From Gloeopeniophorella convolvens (taxonomy: Eukaryota > Basidiomycota > Agaricomycetes > Russulales), in contig WTXD01000011.1 in NCBI GenBank assembly GCA_022496205.1, forward strand, positions 248,001-312,000: a stretch of DNA of 64,000 bases. Direction: 5' to 3'. Below, one piece after another: positions 34,251-46,000 of this stretch. Each line of letters begins with the position of its first letter. The first letter of the stretch is position 1. Made by a program: the position numbers and the translations under genes. Below the pieces are notes generated by a model. The model did no database searches, was not told where the DNA came from, and saw nothing but the letters and a program-made list of their open reading frames with translations.

Positions 34251-35075
34251 ATGGTTCGCGTGTCTGTACTTGTGCGTGGCGGTCACACTATGGCCTTGCG
34301 CGTTCGTTAATCTCCCTTCTTTGAATGTAGAACGACTGCCTGGCAAGTTCCATTGTGCGCGTGTGCCTCCCGCCTGCTCTAACGTGACGGTTTGTAGAAC
34401 AACATTGTCAACGCTGAGCGCCGTGGCAAGCGTCAAGTCCTCATTCGCCCCTCCTCGAAGGTTGTGGTGAAGTTCCTCAGTGTCATGCAGCGTCATGGTA
34501 CGTGTCCTTTCCTTTGCAATCAGAGAATACTTTTGTCTTCATCACGTACAATTCGCACTCGGAGCGATAACTGCGATCGATGTGGTCTCGCCTCCACCCA
34601 TCTCTCGCTTTAACCTCCGAAACATGAACGTCTCTATCTAACCAAACAGCGCATTTCCCACTTTTCACGGATATGGGTTCACAAAGGAGACTACATCTTT
34701 TCTCATATGATTCTTCGATGGCACACCTCGACGAATGCTGACGCGACCTTACCTCGATAGGTTACATTGGTGACTTTGACATCATCGATGACCACCGCTC
34801 TGGCAAAATCGTGGTCCAATTGAATGGACGTCTGAACAAGACTGGCGTTATCTCGCCCCGCTTCAATGTGCAGGTGAACCAGATTGAGTCGTGGGTCAAC
34901 TTGCTCCTCCCTGCGCGTTCATTCGGCAAAATCATCTTGGTGAGAGGAAAACGTCTCTAAGGTTCCTTCGTTGATGTTGACCATGGATGTCCAGACGACG
35001 TCGTCGGGAATTCTCGACCACGAGGAAGCGCGTCGCAAAAACGTTGGAGGGAAGATTCTCGGCTACGTGTACTAG
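34251..35075 (+). CDS. RPS22: 40S ribosomal protein uS8
   Basis: Five exons. Exon 1 (34251-34271) gives MVRVSVL. Exon 2 is a 12-nt microexon (34331-34342) giving NDCL. Exon 3 (34398-34497) gives [20 protein letters not shown] and ends VMQRH. Exon 4 gives [35 protein letters not shown] and [10 protein letters not shown]. Exon 5 gives [20 protein letters not shown] and ends GYVY. The microexon fills exactly the four residues expected between SVL and NxIVNAE in uS8. Its downstream intron (34343-34397) has a GC donor in perfect consensus (CTG|GCAAGT). Intron 3 (34498-34760, 263 nt) is long. The intron of yeast RPS22B hosts a snoRNA, but I cannot show one here. uS8 binds helix 21 of 18S rRNA. Confidence 0.96.
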
Positions 35076-35413
35076 ATATTCTCGTTCTGCTAGCTGTTAT
35101 GCTGTTCGCGTGCTATGCCGAGTCAATGCATGTCGTATGAATAGGGCAACCGTGACAGAAAGCTCTGCAAGGACAGCGAGAGAGCGACGAAAGCGGATGG
35201 TGAGGCAGACAGTGCCGTGTGGCTGTGCGATTCCGCGTGCGGCCGGCCGAGTTGAGTTTGGATTCGGGTTGGTTACGTTGAGTCCCCACTCCTCAGACCG
35301 ACTCGGACCAGACTCTCCTTAGAGCATCCTTATATTGACGACCCATCGAGAGCACCCAACGTCCCCATCTCGCTATCTCCTTGCCCCGCTTATTTACGAC
35401 CACCCCATTCTCA
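35076..35413. other. Intergenic region, 3' of RPS22 / promoter of DGK1-like gene
   Basis: 338 bp. The last 90 bp before the ATG are C/T-rich, a common fungal promoter feature. Nothing else was recognised. Confidence 0.45.
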
Positions 35414-36782
35414 ATGACTATCCCAGCAAACGACGCCTTTACCCTCGCCTCGCACTCAGACTCGGCCTCTTCCCTCCGCTCCTCCCGTTCCCGATCCCTC
35501 ACGCGCTCCCCCTCGCCCAAAATAGCCTTCGCAACTTCACAACAACTCTCCAATGGCGATGCAAAACGCCGTCCCGGCCACCGACAACGCAAATCAAACG
35601 GCTTTGTGGCAGAGGCCGCCAAACTTGCAGACGTCGACGAGGGCCTTGAACGCGTCCTCAACGGTAACGGCTACACCAACGGTATCTCACACTCGGAGAA
35701 GGCTGTAGGGAAGGTCGCGAAAAAGATTGACTGGGAGATTCCACGCAAAGTCCTACACTCATCCATCGGTGCGTCGCGTGACATTCCATGCAGCCTGCAC
35801 GACCCGGGTGCTCTCAACTAACAGTTGTATTTCAGGCTTCCTGACCCTCTATCTGTACACCTCTCGCGGCTCGCCAGAACGTGTCGTTATCTATCTTTCG
35901 AGCGCATTGCTCATCATTATTCCCGCCGACGTTCTCCGACTGAATTATGCCCCTTTCGAGCGCACCTACGAAAAGTTGCTCGGCTTCCTCATGCGTGAGA
36001 GCGAAAAAGTACGTCTTACCCACCAGCAATTCTATTCAGGCTCTGCGCGGCGCGACCTCTGAGCAGTGATTGACGCCCTCAAAAATTTCCCGCCCACAGA
36101 GACATTCGAATGGTGTAATATGGTATATCATTGGCGTAGTTTTCGTACTCGCACTATATCCCCTTGACGTCGCTGTAATATCAGTCCTGATGTAAGTGGT
36201 TTCCACTTGAGCAGTTATAAACCCCACTCACCCCTGCTCCGCAGTCTTTCCTGGGCAGACACTGCCGCTTCCACCTTTGGCCGCCTCTGGGGCTCGCGCA
36301 CCCCGCCTCTTCCCCTGCGCCTCCCCTTCCTTGGCCTTCCGCTGGCCCCGCGCAAGTCTCTCGCGGGCTTCCTCGCTGCTTCCCTCACCGGTGCAGCGAT
36401 TGTATTATCCTTCTGGCGGTGGCTCGTGCCTGCCGTCGGCGCAACCGACCCGACTTGGGATTGGGCTCACGGTGTATCCGGCCCGGGTGTCGATACCAGC
36501 GCCGTGGGACAAAGCGTGAAAGCAACGCTCCGTGATGCAGGCTTCGGTGGCGTGTCTACCGGCGGATGGGCCGGGCTTGCCATCGTCAGCCTTGTGTCCG
36601 GCCTGGTGACCGGTGTAGCAGAGGCCTTGGGTGCGTTGTCTCGTAATCCTTCTTACTGCATTGGCCTGGTTCTGACGAAATACTCAGATCTTGGCAATCT
36701 CGATGACAATTTGACGCTGCCGATCCTCTCCGGTGGTTGTATTTGGGGCTTCCTCAAGCTCTTCAGTTGGTTCAGTTCGTAA
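35414..36782 (+). CDS. DGK1: CTP-dependent diacylglycerol kinase (Dgk1-like), ER/nuclear membrane
   Basis: About 330 residues in four or five exons. The first ~115 residues are Ser/Arg-rich and soluble. The CTP-transferase-type membrane domain starts at IPRKVLHSSIGFLTLYLYTSRG (about 35745-35870). It continues with VVIYLSSALLIIIPADVLRLNY, FERTYEKLLGFLMRESEK, then NGVIWYIIGVVFVLALYP (about 36110) and the hallmark LSWADTAASTFGRLWG (about 36245). Later helices are KSLAGFLAASLTGAAIVLSFW, GLAIVSLVSGLVTGVAEAL and ILSGGCIWGFLKLF. This matches yeast Dgk1 helix by helix. Dgk1 makes phosphatidate from diacylglycerol using CTP, opposing the lipin Pah1. The ATG at 35414 is the first that opens the Dgk1-like frame with a usable context. 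Confidence 0.88.
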
Positions 36783-37536
36783 ATGGAGACATCTTCATCT
36801 TATTCGCTGTCGGTATCCGGGTCTAGACATATCGTACCTCTCTCATCTTACATGCCCTGCTTGATTTCGAATACCCTTGCGCTCCGCACCTTTGACTCTA
36901 TGCCGTGAACCGTATTACTCGCCCGTCATCTTCTACAGCACTTTTCTCATTTCATCGACTCGTTATGCCACGCGTCTTTCGTGGATTTGACGTCCCGTGC
37001 CCGGAAAGGATTTTTTTACTTGTACGTACTCGATCTAGTCGGTGGGCAGGTGTTGCCCCCTCTCCGCACCGGAGGTTGGGAACTCTGTGTCGGATCACGT
37101 CGTGGGTCGTGTCATGTGTATGTAGAACTTTGACAGGAACCAGGACGTGCAGGTAGTCCAATGGAGGTCTTCGCTAGGAGACGAGTAGACATGGACCGGG
37201 CTGGAGACATGCGTGGTGAATCCCTTGATTCGAAAGAACAGTCTTTCGTCAAGTTGGTACAGTGACAGACTTTATTTTACATTTATATGACAATCGATGA
37301 ATTCTCTTGACCCAAATAAAGATGTGGAGGTGCATGTACTGCTCAGCCTGGGGCAGGCCGTGACCCAAATGCGAGAAAAAGGTCTGGTGAGCATGGTCAA
37401 CATGGGTATCAATAGGCAGGGCACCTCGACCATCAACTTGCCCGAATGCCACCCTTCACTGCTGAGTCCCTCCTCGGTGCTAGGCATCTGACTCACCCGC
37501 CCGCTCACCGAACGCCTGTCTGCCAGCTAAGCACTA
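36783..37536. other. Convergent intergenic region
   Basis: 754 bp between the DGK1-like stop and the first F-box gene stop. No gene, RNA or repeat recognised. Confidence 0.45.
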
Positions 37537-38778
37537 CTAGCTCTTCATTCGTCGAGCGGCCGACCTAGAACCCATAACCTCATACAAATGTTTCAACGCA
37601 GCATCATCATCGGCAGTGACCGTCTCAGTGACCGTGAGGGGGTCGCCCTCATAAGGATTGAAATAGTACCACTCGGAGATGTCCATGGCAGCGTGGCCAC
37701 GGGAGTCGCGACGTTCCGAAATCACCAGATGCTCGAGCACCCTCAACCCGGTGACGAACCGTGCCCACACTTCGGACCAGAATCGGGACGCTGGGTGCCG
37801 GATGTTGGTCGTCGCCGTGAGCATGGGGCAGAGGAAGAGCTGCAGTTCGGTGAGCGTCGCGCCGTGCCGGAGGATAAAGGCCTCTACACCCTGCTCGCCA
37901 AAGAAGTAGAGTCTCTGGAGAGACAGGTGCTCCAGGTGCGGGAGGTGGACGTCTGCGAACGGGATAGGCGCCGTTGCGGAGCGCAGGACGACGTGATGCA
38001 TGGTCAGGGATACCAAGGAGGATGACAGCACGCCCGGGTGGAATATGCTTTCGGAGCTCAGTGATACCCACCGTTCATCCATGAGTGGGTGATGCGGGAA
38101 GGGGAGGGTCGTGTCGATGACCAGAGAGGTGATGTCACCAAAGAAGGTCGCCACGGACTGGGAATGAAGGCGGTCGTCTTGCATGGGCACCAGCTTATTC
38201 ATCTTGAGTGTCTTGAGGGACGGGGAGAGCGCGGATGCGTTGCTCAAGAGGGCAGTGAAGGTGAGGACCTGGAGGACGACTTCGGGAGGAAGTGTCGTGG
38301 GATCGAAGTCGATGGGCTCATAATGCGTCCCGAAGTTGAGGACCAGAGACTCCAGAGTCGGTAGCCGTGCGAGACGGGAGAAGGTCTGTACCCAATGAAC
38401 TGCTTCGATCCCGCGCAGACCGTACAGAAACAATTCACCTTGTGCAGACACACGTATGAGTCAATCGCGGATACGACAGCAACGGGACGAACCCCGAGAC
38501 TAAAGGCCCCAATACACACCGGAAGTAGCTTCTTCATACTGGTACACAACCTCGCGAACGTGTCTGGAGAACGCGTTGTGCTCCAGGATGCGCATCAGGC
38601 GCTCTACGCTCTCGCTCTTGTTGACGACACGGATGGAGCGGAATGCTCGCGGAGTGGCTAACGCGCATAGCGCAGAGTTGGTGAGGCGAAGGCGCAGAAG
38701 ATCCGATGGGGATTCGACCTGGGCGGAAATAGCTTCAAACAGCTCGACAGGAAGGGGTGGCACCTGTGGCAACGCCAT
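37537..38778 (-). CDS. F-box-like/LRR-type protein, cluster member A (unit A)
   Basis: Two exons. Exon 1 (MALPQVPPLPVELFEAISAQ, then DLLRLRLTNSALCALATPRA) is an F-box-like motif that in this class binds Skp1 in SCF ubiquitin ligases. It ends HVREVVYQYEE. Exon 2 holds irregular leucine-rich strands: LESLVLNFGTHYEP, SLKTLKMNKL, VSLTMHHVVLRS, HLPHLEHLSLQRLYFFG, VEAFILRHGATLTELQLFLC and LEHLVISERRDSRG. It ends DDAALKHLYEVMGSRSAARR. It is the most divergent of five intact paralogs in 37.5-56.6 kb and the only intact copy of its subtype. Its unit-B counterpart survives only as an exon-1 remnant at 52640-52930. The target is unknown. Confidence 0.8.
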
Positions 38779-39239
38779 GGAAGTTGGCGAAGAAGTGTTT
38801 GTTGGAGTGCCTATAATGCGATCGGTCGGACAGTGATAAGATAAGTAGATCGGACTCCAATACTAGGCGCGCGGATCCTCAGGCCTTCAGCGCTGCTTCA
38901 GGCCTCAGGCCCAGGCCCTTGGAAGACGCGCGCGCATATTTATAGCCAGAGTTGGCGGGTAGACTCGGGCAGAGCGAGGGACCGAGCTAAGATGACATGG
39001 AGTGCTCATGATTGGTCTGGCTGAGCCGCCAGGTACCGGGATCGCTCGCCGAGTCGCTAGTTCGATCTCCGTCCTGTACGCCCGGAAAGGGTCTGAGGAT
39101 TTGCAATCAACCTGCTGCAGTAAGTTAGTCGTAGCACACACGGGCACATACTCACCTACAGTATGTAGACAAGCGAATTCCTTGCTTCTCACTGTGCTTG
39201 ATAGCCGACACCATCTGGTCTCTAGTTCTAGGAAACTAA

Positions 39240-39636
39240 CTCTCAATAGCGTTGGCCGGATCGGACGTGAGGATACTAGTCGCGGCGCCGGTGCCAAAGC
39301 CAAGCTCAAAGGTGTAAGTGCAGTATATTCATCAGCAATTCTAAGTTTGCAGGCTCTCCATCCACACTAGGTTGGGATCCTGCACCCGATTCAAAATATA
39401 GTACGCGAATCAGTCTCGTGGACATCCATATGCATGCTATGTAACAGCAGTCTTCAAATCGTCCGTTTATAGCTTGTACACAACACTACTAAATGTTGGG
39501 GCCGGGTCGCGGACAACGAAGACGAATTGACACCACACACTATTGAAATAGAGTCGGTTACGACGGTCTGCATTTCCTGGGCCGTCTCAAAACGTGGTCT
39601 TATTGGCTAGGGTTTGTCGTGTGCGGAGTCCTGTGG
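39240..39636. repeat. Spacer segment X (unit A), paralogous to 52985-53400
   Basis: Segment upstream of F-box gene A. It includes AAAATATAGT, TTGGGGCCG, ACGACGGTCTG and a CTTATTGGCT box in the same order as at 52985-53400. It ends at the LINE target site. No coding capacity was seen. Confidence 0.75.
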
Positions 39637-39651
39637 AGTCTATGCTACGAA
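39637..39651. repeat. LINE target-site duplication, left copy
   Basis: AGTCTATGCTACGAA, repeated perfectly at 47252-47266 after the poly(A) tail. The unit-B paralog of the site (AGTCCGTGCTGCCGAA, about 53400-53415) has no insertion. Confidence 0.95.
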
Positions 39652-39753
39652 GGTCCAAGCTTCTTCTTCTTTGACCACTACCTTCCTCTTTGGGAACACG
39701 CCTGGAATACCTCGCGACCCCTCAGCAGACAGTAGTCGTACTTAGTTTTTGCA

Positions 39754-42700
39754 ATGGAACCGGACACTGGGACTCCCCCAGTACCTCAGAACGAGCCACC
39801 GGGCTCAGAGATCGTCTTGTCGTCGCAGCCCACGCAAGACGGCGTCCCCTCCAATGCTGCACCCATCACCTACATCAGCCCTTACACCGTCGCACCTCAA
39901 GGCGGAACCTTTGCCGGAGGACAAACCACTTCAGACACTCTATTCCACGACATCCTCGAATTCTCTGGCACCTCTCAAGGAGGATTTGCTTGGGAAAGCA
40001 CCATCGAAACCATCTTGGAGAACATAGCTCAGAGGGGCAAATACTTCGCCCAAGACATCCCCGAAGACTGGCATACCACGACTTCCACAGACCGGAAGGA
40101 TTGGAACTTTGCCAACTGGAACAGCACCGACATCCTCAACCTGCTGTCATCCGTCTCCAGAGCAGCCACACTGGCCCTCCCGCGCATCCACCCACCCTCC
40201 ACCGACGAATCCGCTACCTCAGCCCGCGCGGAAATCGCGAGGCTTTCACGTGTCCTCGGACATTACCCGCAACGTATCGTTATCTGCGACGCGTGCGGCT
40301 CCACAGACGAGATCGAACCCGCGCAGATCTTCGATCTAGAACAACGCCTCGTATCTACGATTATCGATCGAAGACTCGATAAGGACGCCATCCGCCAAGA
40401 ATTCAGCGAAAGGGAACGCAAAGCGTACCTCGACAAATGGGACGCCGAAGGCCCCCAACGCGAGAAGGCAATCCAAGAAGAAGTCAACTACCGACTCAGA
40501 GATTTCGAAAACACGGCACAAGCAGACGGTGAACTCGAAATCCTCCGCCATATCGACGTCCACAAGGGCGAACAAATCCTGAAGCGCAAAGCCGCGCTAG
40601 ACGCTGACCCTGACTTTCATCGGGAACTAACAGATATGCGTCGCAGAATCCTTGAAGAGGAGGAGAACAAGTTGAAGATCAGCGCGGCCTTCAAAACCAA
40701 ACTCGACAAGTTCAAGCGAACGCACTTTGAAGCCGCGCTCAACAAGATCAAAGTCGACCTACACGAATACGTCAAACGCAACCAAACCAAATTCGAAAAC
40801 CAAGTATTCGTCGACGCCATACAACTGGTGCAAGCTGAGAAGTTTACGTTGCCCGACGCAGCCATCCTGAAAGATCAGGACGGCCGCGAGATCACGGCAG
40901 CTGCATTCAGACAGGCGGGGGTACACACCGCACTCACTCGAGAGACCATCGACTGGGCTCGCGTGATGAACCACGCCTGGGATGATATCCATCCTGCTGA
41001 ACTCTCTGACCAACCTACAGCGCCCACCCCGACCGCCCAACGCGAGGGCTCAAGCACGCCAAAGGCCAAGCGCCACAGATCAAACTCAGTCGCCTCGGCC
41101 CAATCCACGCACTCTAACCAGAACGAGGGCGCGAACCTGGCTGCACCTGCTCCAACTCGGCGGGCAGAGAGTCATATCTCGTATATGACAGTCGATGACG
41201 ATGCTAACCTCGCAACCGCGATCACGACATCGCAAGCATTTCCACAAGGCGTCGCCGCGAGCATCCACAACCCGTCGCGCGCACCCACCCCAGCTCCCGA
41301 GACAATTCCGGCTAACGCCGGAGCGGTCTCAACCGCCATCGAGACAACCACTAACCCGCTCTCCCAGCAGTCATCTGCACTGCCCACGCTCACCAGCTCC
41401 CAAGAGTCTACGGACTACGAGGGCCTGCTGCAGTCGGTTGGTAACGACCAACTCAACGACCCGAACAAATTCACCCTCCACGACCTACCCGCCCCTAAAC
41501 GCCCATGGTCCAGCTCTCACGAGTCCATGGACTATGATGGGATGTTAAGGGCGGTAGGTAACGACAAATTGGACGACCCGAAAAAATTCACCATGGAAAA
41601 ACCTACTGACCCTGACTACTTCGCCATGTCAGACAGGCTGAAACCCAAGGGATGGGTGGAAGCACTCCAAGAGGCGATCTCATCGTCCCTTTCACCTCTC
41701 ATCGACCGCCTGGACCGCCTCGAGGCTAGGAACCCAATCTTAGCACCGTCCTCACGCGCTGGGGGTGGATTCAGCCGGGTCACCGCACCCAAACCGGCGA
41801 ACGCTAACCAACCCCCAGCACCAGCCCCACCCAACGCACCCACAACCTCGTCTTCGCAAGAAGCGAGGATTGATGCGGCAGTAGCTGCTAACCCTTTCCC
41901 ATCGTTCGATGAGGTAGCGCAGGCCACGTGGGCCAACGCGACCAAACCTAAGGACCAACCGCTCGCACCACACTTCGCAAAGACCCTCGAAGCAGCCAAA
42001 CGCGCGATGGGCGAAAAACCCCCACACCCACTGACCAAACAGACTGACTGGCACGACGTGTCCTACGCTCGCGCTGCGGGCAAAGGCCGTGGACGTGGGA
42101 AAGCCCCACCAACCAATCAGCTGACGATCGACGACCAGATCGAGAAAGCCAAAGCCGCCCCTCCGCCGAAAGAACCACTTCCCCCGACGGAAGTAGTCAT
42201 CATGCGGAAGACTGGCGCACTCGACCAATTCATCTCACGAGATCGCGTAACAGGCTGGAGTATATGTCAACGAGTCCAACGCGTGTTGCGAGACCATCAG
42301 TCGACCGTCCCACTCACGGGCGGCCGCTGGGCTCGCAACACGAACAACTTCGTGTACACCTTCTCCGATCATATTAACCCAGACCGCATCAAACAGATTG
42401 CACCATACCTACTCGCGCCATTCCCAGACGGCGGCGAAGTGCTCATCAGCAACGGGTGGACTAGGGTCGCCTTCCATGGCGTCCCATGCTACCCTATTGA
42501 TGACGACGGCGAACGTGCCGGTGTCATTTACACAGAATCACAGCTCCGTAACGAAGTCATCTACGCTAACCCGATGCTTCGTAACATCAAATTCACCCTC
42601 GAGCCACGCTGGGTTCGCAAACCGAGCGAGATGCAGGGACAACCCCTCTCCTCCATCTCGTTCGCTTTCATTGACTATGACGGCGACATGACCAAGCAGC

Positions 42701-43089
42701 TTACCAAAGCTACCAATCTCCACATGTTCGGAAAACGTGTGAGATGCGAGAAGTATGTGACCAAGCCAGCGCTCACCCAATGTGACCACTGCTGGTCCTT
42801 CGGCCACCTCACTGAGTCCTGCCGCATGAGCAAGGACGAGTATCGCTGCTACAAATGCGGCAAAAACCATCGATCCGCTGACCACTCAGTACGCTGCCCT
42901 AACAAGGCAGACATCAAACGCCACCCGGTACACGGCGACTGCCGGTGCACCTTCCGCTGTTTCAACTGCGTCAAAGCAGGCAAACAGCTAAAGGCTGACG
43001 ACTGGCATGACGTCAGGTCACCTGATTGCCCCCTCCGCCGCAAATACAAGATCCCACCAATCGACTCTATCGACGAGACTCAAGTATGA
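39754..43089 (+). CDS. LINE ORF1, gag-like RNA-binding protein
   Basis: 1111 residues. The N-terminus is acidic and polar. Residues 190-380 form a long charged helical region (RREKAIQEE..., EEEENKLKISAAFKTKLD), a likely coiled coil. Residues 430-625 are Ser/Pro/Thr-rich and contain two tandem ~40-residue repeats (ESTDYEGLLQSVGNDQLNDP and ESMDYDGMLRAVGNDKLDDP, each followed by a KFT motif). The C-terminal ~100 residues hold three Cys-rich zinc knuckles: CDHCWSFGHLTESC, CYKCGKNHRSADHSVRC and CFNC-type. This is the usual ORF1p plan of Tad-type LINEs, binding the element RNA to form an RNP. The stop overlaps the ORF2 start. Confidence 0.92.
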   Translation: MEPDTGTPPVPQNEPPGSEIVLSSQPTQDGVPSNAAPITYISPYTVAPQGGTFAGGQTTSDTLFHDILEFSGTSQGGFAWESTIETILENIAQRGKYFAQDIPEDWHTTTSTDRKDWNFANWNSTDILNLLSSVSRAATLALPRIHPPSTDESATSARAEIARLSRVLGHYPQRIVICDACGSTDEIEPAQIFDLEQRLVSTIIDRRLDKDAIRQEFSERERKAYLDKWDAEGPQREKAIQEEVNYRLRDFENTAQADGELEILRHIDVHKGEQILKRKAALDADPDFHRELTDMRRRILEEEENKLKISAAFKTKLDKFKRTHFEAALNKIKVDLHEYVKRNQTKFENQVFVDAIQLVQAEKFTLPDAAILKDQDGREITAAAFRQAGVHTALTRETIDWARVMNHAWDDIHPAELSDQPTAPTPTAQREGSSTPKAKRHRSNSVASAQSTHSNQNEGANLAAPAPTRRAESHISYMTVDDDANLATAITTSQAFPQGVAASIHNPSRAPTPAPETIPANAGAVSTAIETTTNPLSQQSSALPTLTSSQESTDYEGLLQSVGNDQLNDPNKFTLHDLPAPKRPWSSSHESMDYDGMLRAVGNDKLDDPKKFTMEKPTDPDYFAMSDRLKPKGWVEALQEAISSSLSPLIDRLDRLEARNPILAPSSRAGGGFSRVTAPKPANANQPPAPAPPNAPTTSSSQEARIDAAVAANPFPSFDEVAQATWANATKPKDQPLAPHFAKTLEAAKRAMGEKPPHPLTKQTDWHDVSYARAAGKGRGRGKAPPTNQLTIDDQIEKAKAAPPPKEPLPPTEVVIMRKTGALDQFISRDRVTGWSICQRVQRVLRDHQSTVPLTGGRWARNTNNFVYTFSDHINPDRIKQIAPYLLAPFPDGGEVLISNGWTRVAFHGVPCYPIDDDGERAGVIYTESQLRNEVIYANPMLRNIKFTLEPRWVRKPSEMQGQPLSSISFAFIDYDGDMTKQLTKATNLHMFGKRVRCEKYVTKPALTQCDHCWSFGHLTESCRMSKDEYRCYKCGKNHRSADHSVRCPNKADIKRHPVHGDCRCTFRCFNCVKAGKQLKADDWHDVRSPDCPLRRKYKIPPIDSIDETQV

Positions 43090-46000
43090 CTGAACAACTG
43101 TCAGTCATGAGCGTCAACATGCGGCGCCGGAACGCCGTGACGCATGCCCTCCTCAACGATTCAGAAAACAAATGCGATCTTATCCTCATTCAAGAACCAT
43201 GGTACAACCGCGTCGGTACCATGAGATCCGACACGAACCCATCCGGTGTCGAAGTCCTCGGGGCAGTAGCCGCCCCAGGATGGGACATCCACTACCCTAT
43301 GACCAAAGCTGACTCGGTGGCGAAAGTCGTCGCATATTCACGCTCTAATTGCAGATTCAAAATCACGGCCCGGCCAGACCGAGTTGCGCATAATTGCGTA
43401 ATCTCGCTGGATGTCCGCCGCGGCAACTTCCGTGCTGAGATCATCAATCTCTATCACGATGTCGAAAACCCATCGGCACTAACAGCGCTGCTCGAGCTAC
43501 CAATTGAGCCACTCATTCCCACCCTCGTCGCTGGCGACTTCAACCTCCACCACCACTCATGGAGTCACCCTGACTTCACGAAATCTGCACGCGCAGACGA
43601 AGTGATAGAATGGGCACAAGACAACTTCATGAGTCTCGTCAACCAACCAGGCGTCACCACGCGCTGGGGCGAAGGTGACCAACGCGATTCCGTTTTAGAC
43701 CTCATGTGGATCAACTATCAAAGCCACATTAACCGTACTTTCTTCGACTTCTCCATTGACCGCGCTGCGAGCCTTGGCTCAGATCACGCAGCGCTACTCA
43801 TCATTTTGTCTCCGCAAACACCCCCAGATGACGTCATTGAGGACGTTGGCCCAAACGGTTATGTAGTCGATCCAGACTACATGACCGAATGGGCCGAGAA
43901 TTTCGTCATCCGGCCCGAAAGCTCCATTCCCCTCAACAACCAATGGCAACTCGACGGCGAGGCAGAATCCCTCATTTACGACATAGACACGGCACTCGCA
44001 GCGTCTATGAAAAAACGTAAACCGTCCAAATACGAGTCCAGATGGTGGAATTCAGAGTGTCAAGCGGCTATCAAGGAACTCCGCGAGGAGCTTGACGAAG
44101 ACAAACAAAGAGAACTCAGCAAGAAACTCAGGAAAACGGTTAAAAAAGCCAAACGCGACTGGGCTAACGAATTACTTGACCACGCAGACATCGAAACTCT
44201 CTGGAACGCAGCACAATGGCGTCATGGACGACGGATGAAACAAGTACCGTTCCTCCAAGGGGAGAACGGAACACTACTTGATTCCGCTCCATTGATTGCC
44301 AACGCGTTCCGGAAACGGTGCTTCAACGCCGAACCACCTAATGTGGCGCTTCATTTCGATGACGACCCTGAGCCCCACCCTACCAGAGCTGACCACCCGA
44401 TCTGCGAACAAGAGATCGCGGATTGCATACAGGGCACTTCCCTCAAATCGGCCCCCGGTAGAAGCGGACATGCGTACCGTCTCATCCGGGCGGTCTGGGA
44501 AATTCACCCGGACCGGATCACGAGGCTCTTCGCCGCGTGCCTTCGTCTTGGTCATCATCCACGCCCTTGGAAAACGGCGATGGTGGTCATGATTCCTAAA
44601 CCCAATCGCACTGACTATACACAGGTCAAAAACTGGCGTCCAATCGCCCTACTAGAGTGCTTCGGCAAACTCCTGGAAAAAGTCATGACCAGACGCATCC
44701 TATTTGACGTCGGCCAACACCATATCATCCCGACTAACCAGTTTGGAGGCAGGAACGCGTCCAACTGCACGGACGCAGGACTTGCCCTAATCCACGACAC
44801 TCAGCTCGCCCTTCAACAGGGACTTGTCGTTGGAAGCCTTCTATTCGACATCCAAGGCTTCTTCGACAACATCAACCACGACCGAGCGGTCCAGATCTTC
44901 AAAGATCTAGGCTTCTCGGTCAATACGTGCGCCTGGGTGGCGTCCTTCCTCGCCGACCGAAAAATCCAACTCCGATTCAATGGCTTCACGAGCGATCCAA
45001 TAGACCTACTCGTGGGAACGCCGCAAGGCTCCCTGATATCACCGGTCTTATCGATCATCTACGCATCACCCCTGCTACACATAGGCCGCAAATGGGCCAA
45101 CACTTCACTCAGCATGTACATGGATGACGGTAACATATTCGCATGCGCCACATCATGGCGGAGAGTCAACATGCTCCTCCGCAAAGTGTATGCGGAATGT
45201 CAGGAATGGCTAACACGCAATGGACTCCAAATCAAGGAGTCCAAAAGCGAACTGATCTACTTCAAACGTCCCTCATACAGGAAAGACCCGTACAAATCGG
45301 TCATGCCGACAAAGATCAAGCTGTGGTCACCGAAACAGAACAAAGATATCGAGATTCAAGCGTCGCCCCACTTGCGATATCTCGGTATCTATTTCGACAG
45401 TCACCTGACCTTTGCGCACCACATCAAGATCATGCGCACACGTGCCATGAGCGCAATACAAGCGCTCCGGCTACTCGGCAATTCAATCCGTGGACTAGAC
45501 CTCGCAAACTGGAGGAAAGTCTACAACGCGGTCATCCTCCCGGTGCTTACATACGCAGCACCGGTATGGTATCGCGGGACGAATCAAAAAACGATCATCA
45601 AGTCACTTCAAGTCGCTCAGAATGAGGGCATCCGCCTCATATCTGGCGCCTTCCGTACCACACCCACTGAACCCCTTCATATGCTGTTAGGTATCATGCC
45701 CATCGACCTACGCCTCGAAATGCTCGTCAACAATATGGCGCTCCGTCTCTCCAAATTAGACAAACGTTCCCAGCTCCTAACAAGACTGGGCGGCAATTGG
45801 GGACAATGGGAGGCAGGGGAACCCCCCTTGCCGATCACCAACCCCAGGAACCGGAGGTTAAAAACCAACCTCACGCGTCTAGCAGACAGAGTTGCTGACG
45901 GCGGCGAAAAACTCAACCTCTACGCAGCACCCCCTTGGTCACGCGACAACGCGTGGGGTAAGCGTCTCGTGATTGATCACAACACCCATCCGGGTAACTC

